Positions 58,164 through 64,000 of a stretch of DNA of 64,000 nt are shown here, piece after piece. Each line of letters begins with the position of its first letter. Position 1 is the first letter of the stretch. Where the stretch lies: contig OX457057.1 of the NCBI GenBank assembly GCA_949752795.1, positions 100,839,513-100,903,512 on the forward strand. Reading direction: 5' to 3'. Both the position numbers and the translations under genes were made by a program. The notes under the pieces were generated by a model. That model did not search any database. It saw nothing but the letters and a program-made list of their open reading frames with translations, and had not been told where the DNA came from. This DNA comes from Hyperoodon ampullatus (Eukaryota; Chordata; Mammalia; Artiodactyla; Ziphiidae).

Positions 58164-59254
58164 TGCATTTAAAAAAAATGCTAGTTAGCTCCCTTCTTTC
58201 CTTATGGTGGCTCCTCATCAACACAATCAACCACCACAAAACTCAGCTTGAAGGGAATTGGCATTTCTGAGATAGAAAAGGCCCTGGGCCAGTGGGAGAA
58301 AATGCTTCTCACGATGAGTCTTCAGCTAGTTCTTTCCTAGCTTAAGTCAGCACATAGATAGAGCATCATTCTAGTGGAAGACTCTATTTTAATTTCCTCC
58401 CAGGAGATCTCTCACCCTGTCTTCTTCTTATTCAGTGCATTTTTCCTAGCTGCCTCCACCATGAAATACGTTGGAGCCTATTAATAGCCTTCTGCCTCCT
58501 CATTAGTGATATTTATGACTATGGAAATATTTATGATGCATGGAGAGGGCTTGGGTCAGAGAGGAGTCCAAGCTTTTACTGTCCTTGTAAATGGGATTTG
58601 TCTCCTGCTTGCTTTGTCAGGCTTATAAAAAGGAGTGCGCATCATATAGTTTCAGGGTTGCTTTTTTTTTTCTTCTAACCTTTGCATTCAAGCTGTGGAT
58701 TAAACACTTTTTTATTACTCACCTCCATGCTTGGAATGAAGGAGGCGTTTTGGTTTTCTGGACTCTTTGGTAGTGTTACCTCCTTATTCTGAGCTTGCCT
58801 TCAAATGCCCTGTCCAGGCTAGAGCTATAATGTTCTAGGGTAGACATTTTAAATCCAATGACAGAAATCCTGCATTCTGTAAGAGGCTCAAGAGCTTCTG
58901 AAATCCATCTAAATGCCTCTGCATAAATAAGAAAGAGTCAGAGTTGTTTCATGTTCTGGGAAACTTGCTAGGGGAGCAGTCCTTTCACTGCAAAATATCC
59001 ATTTTTTTTTCTTTTACCCTCCCTGAATGCCATCATTCCTGTCTTCCAAGAATGTCCATTTCCTGAGCAAGTCTAAGGCCTCACCTGCATCCCATGCTCT
59101 CCTACTCAGACCTAGCTTGCCTCCATCTTCAAACACTCTATTGCAAATGGTTCTTCCACCTCTGCCCACAATCTGTTTCTATCTCTCCTATATATTCAGA
59201 TATAGTTATAAAAACAAATGTACATATGATTACACATTTTAAAACTTTTAAATT
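58164..59254. other. Intergenic unique sequence
   Basis: No repeat or exon recognised. Confidence 0.5.
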
Positions 59255-59262
59255 TAATTTAA

Positions 59263-59472
59263 ATTTTTTTTTTTTTTTTTGCCGTACGTGGGCCTCTCAC
59301 TGTTGTGGCCTCTCCCATTGCGGAGCACAGGCTCCGAACGCCCAGGCTCATCGGCCATGGCTCACGGGCCTAGCTGCTCCGCGGCATGTGGGATCTTCCC
59401 GGACTGGGGCACGAACCCGTGTCCCCTGCATCTGCAGGCAGACTCTCAACCACTGTGCCACCAGGGAAGCCC
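59263..59472 (-). mobile_element. CHR-2 SINE
   Basis: Poly(T), GCCGTACGTGGGCCTCTCAC to CACCAGGGAAGCCC. TAATTTAA flanks both sides (59255-59262 and 59473-59480). Confidence 0.93.
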
Positions 59473-59557
59473 TAATTTAATTTTTTAAAACATGTTCTGG
59501 GTCATGTTAAGCCTTAGTCTCATTATTTTAGAGACTTACAGTTTCATTTTTTTCCCC

Positions 59558-59875
59558 ATTTATTTATTTAGTTAGTTATGGCTCCATTGGATCTTTGTTG
59601 CTGTGCACAGATTTCTCTAGTTGCAGCGAGTGGGGGCTACTCTTTGACACAGTGCGTGGGCTTCTCATTGCAGTGGCTTCTCGTTGCGGAGCAGGGGCTC
59701 CAGGCATGTGGGCTTCAGTAGTTGTGGCTCATGGGCTCTAGAGCGCAGGCTCAGTAGTCATGGCACACAGGCTTAGTGGCTCCGTGGCATGTGGGATCCT
59801 CCTGGACGAGGGTTGGAACCCATGTCCCCTGCATTGGCAGGCAGATTCTTAACCACTGTACCACTAGGGAAGTCC
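59558..59875 (-). mobile_element. CHR-1-type SINE
   Basis: (ATTT)n tail, GGATCTTTGTTGCTGTGCAC to CCACTAGGGAAGTCC. Diverged; no clear target duplication. Confidence 0.85.
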
Positions 59876-60420
59876 TTGATTACACATTTTTATGAACAGA
59901 TATATTTATGGAATGCCTCCTTTGTGCCAAGCTGCCCTTTCCTGTGACTGCCCTCTTTTCCCTTCCGTTATCAAATTCTTGAAACTGCATTTGCTGCCTT
60001 AGTTTCCTCACTCGTTGGCTCCTTGTAATGTGGTTCACCCTCACTACTGTACCATGAGGGCCCAGAAGGCACCTTCAACTTCTCAGCTGACATATGGATC
60101 AGCCCCTCCTCACTCCCGCCTCCTCTGGTCCCGGTGACCCGTCCCCTCCCCATCGACTTGAGTCAGCAACATTCCCATGACCTCCCACAAGCCTATTATT
60201 CTGTCTTTTCCTTTGTTGCGCTGTATATTTCCTCCCACATCCCAAAGGTGGCCATTCTTCAAAGCGATATACCTTCTCCCACCAGTGTCAGCTCTCCCTT
60301 GCGCAGCTGCATCCCAAATCTGTGTCTGGCTCCAACCTCCTCTCTCATCCTCAGCCCCACATTCCACGATGATTGCTAAATACCTCTTCCTGAGTCACCT
60401 TACACCTAAACTCCACCTTA
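59876..60420. other. Intergenic sequence
   Basis: No repeat named with confidence and no exon seen. Confidence 0.4.
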
Positions 60421-60424
60421 AAGA

Positions 60425-61015
60425 GGTATAAAACATGGGTTCTGCCTTCTGGGAGCTTATAATTTAGTTGGAGACACACAGGCAGACTTTGAAATGTTCT
60501 GTAACAAACCCTGAGATTTAATTAATATGAAAGGTGATGATATAATGAGTCACACCACATGTGAAGTCAGTGTCTGTGGACTTATCAGTGCTTAGGGCCA
60601 ACAAAGACATTTCTTGGGCCCAGGGAGTGTCTCACAAGAATACTATAAATGTATGACTGAGGAGTTGCTGGAAATAGTCACGATGCTGAAGAGACGCCTC
60701 TGTGGGAGGCAAGACTGAAAAGATTTGTAGCCGGGAAGCCTGCAGCCTAATCAATGGTGCTCTGTCTTATCTGGGGGAAGACTGTCAACAGATGACGGGA
60801 GTCCAGTCGGTTGGTCTGTTGGTCAATGAAAAGCTATCCAGTAACTACTATGTCCCAGGCACTAGGCTGGGGGCTGGAATAAAGCGCGAACAGTGCACTG
60901 TCCCTGCGCCCAGGTTGGGGAGGGGGGAACAGGCAAAAGTACTGGAGACATAGACACATACATCCAGACAGACATAAAGAAGATTACAGGTCATCAGGGA
61001 GCCTAGAGGATGGTG
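60425..61015 (+). repeat. L2-like LINE traces
   Basis: GTTCTGCCTTCTGGGAGCTT (about 60435) and TACTATGTCCCAGGCACTAG (about 60845) are typical L2 3'-region sequence, separated by unclassified DNA. Confidence 0.55.
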
Positions 61016-61019
61016 AGTC

Positions 61020-61870
61020 TGAAAACAACAATTGGGCAGGTGTAGTCAGTCTTCTCAGGGGAGGCAGGGGGTTTCTTGGTCACTGGTCACTTGATAACTG
61101 GCTCCTCAGGTCTCTCCAGCACTGGAGGAAGACCACAGGGGCTGAATGGGGCAGGGCCCAGTGCTCGGGAAGTCAGAGCCAGGAATCAGAGCCAAACTCC
61201 AGCCTTCGGGCAGGAGCAGGACTTGGCCTGGGACAAGGGGCGCAGGAAGATGCTGGTTGGTCACCAGGAAAAGGGCTGAGGGTGTGGTCTTGGTCTTACT
61301 GGCTGTCGGGCTTGTGAGGGCATGGTCTGACTTAAAAGAACTTACCAAGTTGTGGATGAGGTGTGGGGGAACCACAGGGATGTTGGGGTGATTCCGCAGC
61401 TGGTCATTGGAGCTGTAACCTCCTTAAGTCCTAAGTGAAGGGGAGGGAAGTGAATACTGAAACCAGGAAGGGGAAGAGTAGAGATGAGAAGGCTGTCTCG
61501 AGAGAGACTGAAGGGCATAACTAGACTGGGTCCTCCTCTCAGGGAGGCCACCAGGAATAAATACTGTGACCTTTCTCCCCTGCCCTCCAGTCTTCTGTCA
61601 GCTCCCATTGGCCGAGTCCAGTGAGAAGTCAGAGAACAGAGAGCAAGGTCAGAGGGGTGAACAGAAGATATGCAGCACAGGATGACCAGCAGGACACAGG
61701 CAGTCCTGCTACTGGAAAGAAACACTCCACTGTAAACAAGAAGACTGTCTCCCATGAGACTGGCTAGCTTCCCAAAGGAAGAGGAACTAGGAACCAGCCT
61801 GGCACCGGCCCCCGATATGATTCTTTTACTTTGTCCAGCTAACTGCATCAGGTACCACAACCTTCCTCTA
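61020..61870. other. Intergenic sequence with a long minus-strand frame
   Basis: A 229-codon frame (62031-61342, minus) crosses it. It is the longest frame outside the L1 copies and has no recognised domain; its upstream end overlaps an L2 fossil. Confidence 0.4.
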
Positions 61871-61879
61871 GGGATCTGT

Positions 61880-62745
61880 CTAACTCTCCGCAGCCCCACT
61901 GCCACTACCTCTGGCCACCACCTTCTCTTGCATTTCTCTAACAGCCTCGTGCCTGGACTTCCTGCCTCTGCTGCTATCCAGTCTTCTCTCCACCTGGCAA
62001 CCAAATCTTTCTCACGTGCTGATCTGATCATGTCATTTCCTTTCCTAAAACCACCTTACCAACATAAAGTCCAAACATCTTACCATATCTTATGAGGCTT
62101 TTTCATGGTCTGGCTCTGGTTTACATGTCTGGCCTCATTTCTTGCCAGTTCTACCTCTCCACCTTCCCTCAGCCAAACTTTCCTTCTTAAATCCAGCTCA
62201 CTGTGTTCTAACCATACAGAACTGCTTCCTGATATCTCTCTGATCCTAGGGCCTTTGCGCATGCTGTTTCTTCTCCTGAAAGTCAGGAAGTCAATTCTAA
62301 CCTGACTAACTTTTGCTTATTCCTCATTCCTTCATTGCTGCTGCCCTTGGCAAGGGTTCAGTGCCTCTCCTTCATGTTCCCATAGTACCCTGGCCCTGCA
62401 CAAATTGTAATGTTTATTTTAAAAATTAATTTGATACTTACTGAATACCTGTTATGCACCAAGCCCTTACCACCCCAGGGCCTTTACTCATGTTGTTCTT
62501 TCCGCTTGGCATGTTCTTTTTTTATTCTTCATCTGACCAACTCTTACCCTTTCGGTCTCAGCTAAAATATTTCCTATGAGAAGTTTTGCCCCCTTATTCT
62601 CTCCTGCAGCATGCCGTATGATTTAGTTTATTTGATATCGATGTCTCCCTCTCCACACCTAGGAAGGTGCAAGATCTGCTTCATCTACTACTGTGTGCCC
62701 ATCCCTAGCTCAGAACCTGGTATTCAGTGATCACATATATGATGA
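61880..62745 (+). repeat. L2 LINE fossil
   Basis: AACATAAAGTCCAAACATCT, GGGCCTTTGCGCATGCTGTT and, after a break, GGGCCTTTACTCATGTTGTT with TCTCAGCTAAAATATTTCCT. Two L2 segments, the second repeating the same consensus region. Confidence 0.7.
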
Positions 62746-63630
62746 GCAGGGGGAGGCAATTGAGTTTTCCCATGAGACCATGATGAGGAGTAAACCATGA
62801 CCGTATGCTCCAGGGGTGTAGGAGGAGCCTGAAACTTAGACAATTTGAAGGGCCCTCTTTAAGAAAAAGACAAAATTACAAAAGCAAAATTAGGTGTGAA
62901 AGTGGATCTTTATTTAGACTGAGAAAAGAAATGACAATAAATTGTAAGACTTTTAAAGCTGAAAAATTTCACAAGTATCACAAGATCCAGAAAAGTAATA
63001 CAATGTTTTTATTAATTAACTGCCTAGCACACTGCTGTAATACTTTCTTCCGCTGCATTTTTTGTCGAATACTCTTTTATCACTTCTTTATATAACAACA
63101 GTTTTTTAATATTTGCTATATAGAGAAAGGAAAGAGAAGTTAGTCTTTCCTCCAGCATAATAAAAATTAGATTTATTATTGATGATTGGGATGCATAAAA
63201 CATGCATAAAACCAGACATACTTGCTGTTTGTAGGACTGCTACAGTTTATACCCTACCAACATATTTTGATAAGTCCTATTTGGCATAATTGTCATCAAA
63301 AAAGAAAAAAAGTATAGCATAGAATTGCATAACTATTACTGAATATTCCTACTATATATGACTAGGTATCTGTGAGAACTGAATCCTGCACTTAGAATTT
63401 TACACATTTGACAGTTGGAAGACTTTCCCATAGACTAACTTTTGGCTCTATGCAATTCAAATCTTGTTTCTTTCCCCACCCACATACTTCCAGTGCCAGT
63501 TTCCATAGGACACATTCAAATCTGATATGAACTTTGGCCCTGCTCCTTAGTGCCACATGCCAGATGTGAAGGTACCACGGGCAACAGGAGGATCCCTGGA
63601 AGCCATTTCCACACTGAGATGGCTAGCAAA
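62746..63630. other. AT-rich intergenic sequence
   Basis: Low GC, no repeat named with confidence, no exon seen. Confidence 0.45.
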
Positions 63631-63636
63631 AACTTA

Positions 63637-63898
63637 TTTAATTTGTAGTTTTTTAAGGAACCTCCATACTGTTCTCCATAGTGGCTGTACCAATTCGCAT
63701 TCCCACCAGCAATGCAAGAGATCGGTGCTTTGTGACCACCTGGAGGGGTGGGATAGGGAGGGTGGGAGGAAGGGAAACGCAAGAGGGAAGGGATATGGGA
63801 ACAGATGTACATGTATAACTGATTCACTTTGTTATAAAGCAGAAACTAACACACCATTGTGAAGCAATTATACTCCAATAAAGTGGTAAAAAAAAAAA
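63637..63898 (+). mobile_element. Short LINE-1 with 5' inversion
   Basis: 63640-63720 is L1 ORF2 3' sequence read backwards (AGGAACCTCCATACTGTTCT). From about 63727 the L1 3' UTR reads forwards (GCTTTGTGACCACCTGGAGG) to TATACTCCAATAAAG and poly(A). Opposite orientations of two L1 pieces in one small element fit twin-primed insertion. A short TATTTAA occurs on both sides. Confidence 0.8.
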
Positions 63899-64000
63899 AA
63901 GTATTTAAAAAGTGACTGCAAACCACCCCAAAAATGCAAACCTAGGTGTATCTCCAACTTAACTTGCCCTCAGCCAGATCCCATGAATGCCACTTCAGTG

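Overview
The window is mammalian nuclear DNA, almost certainly from a cetacean. It carries about seven CHR-1-type and thirteen CHR-2-type tRNA-derived SINEs, a family typical of whales and hippos, several with intact target-site duplications (TSDs). It also holds three young L1 copies of artiodactyl/cetacean type over older MIR, L2, MER and MaLR repeats. There is no sign of prokaryotic organisation, CRISPR arrays or operons.

Region 1 (1 to about 16.9 kb, + strand) is the 3' end of one protein-coding gene, recognised as LRIG2. Three coding exons are visible: 1094-1543 (last Ig-like domain, transmembrane helix, juxtamembrane), 2176-2325 and 10036-10326 (cytoplasmic tail). The splice sites agree in phase (1 nt carried over at each junction). 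The expected last coding exon is not visible; a run of exactly 200 N (12557-12756) sits where it should be. Downstream is a repeat-poor stretch that looks like a long 3' UTR, ending near an AATAAA at 16881.

The 7.7-kb intron before the third exon contains L1-A (2490-8366, minus strand), essentially full length with its 5' UTR and a YY1-type motif, but with broken ORFs.

Region 2 (about 17-64 kb) is intergenic as far as can be seen. It holds L1-B (20231-25741, +) and L1-C (about 52450-58163, -), both truncated just upstream of ORF1 and carrying two and three nested CHR-2 SINEs respectively. Around them are old L1 fragments, MaLR-type LTRs, MER20/MER5 DNA transposon remnants, MIR and L2 fossils and pyrimidine-rich tracts. 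No second gene was found; the other long reading frames are explained by repeats or look like chance.

The most informative signals are evolutionary. L1-A and L1-B share the same inactivating lesions although they are separate insertions. They lie in inverted orientation around the LRIG2 3' end. L1-C has lost a catalytic Asp of reverse transcriptase. A small L1 at 63.6-63.9 kb has the inverted structure of twin priming. An alternative, frame-compatible terminal exon of LRIG2 can be drawn at 13300. I found no convincing new biological system. Repeat family names come from memory of consensus sequences, not from a database search.
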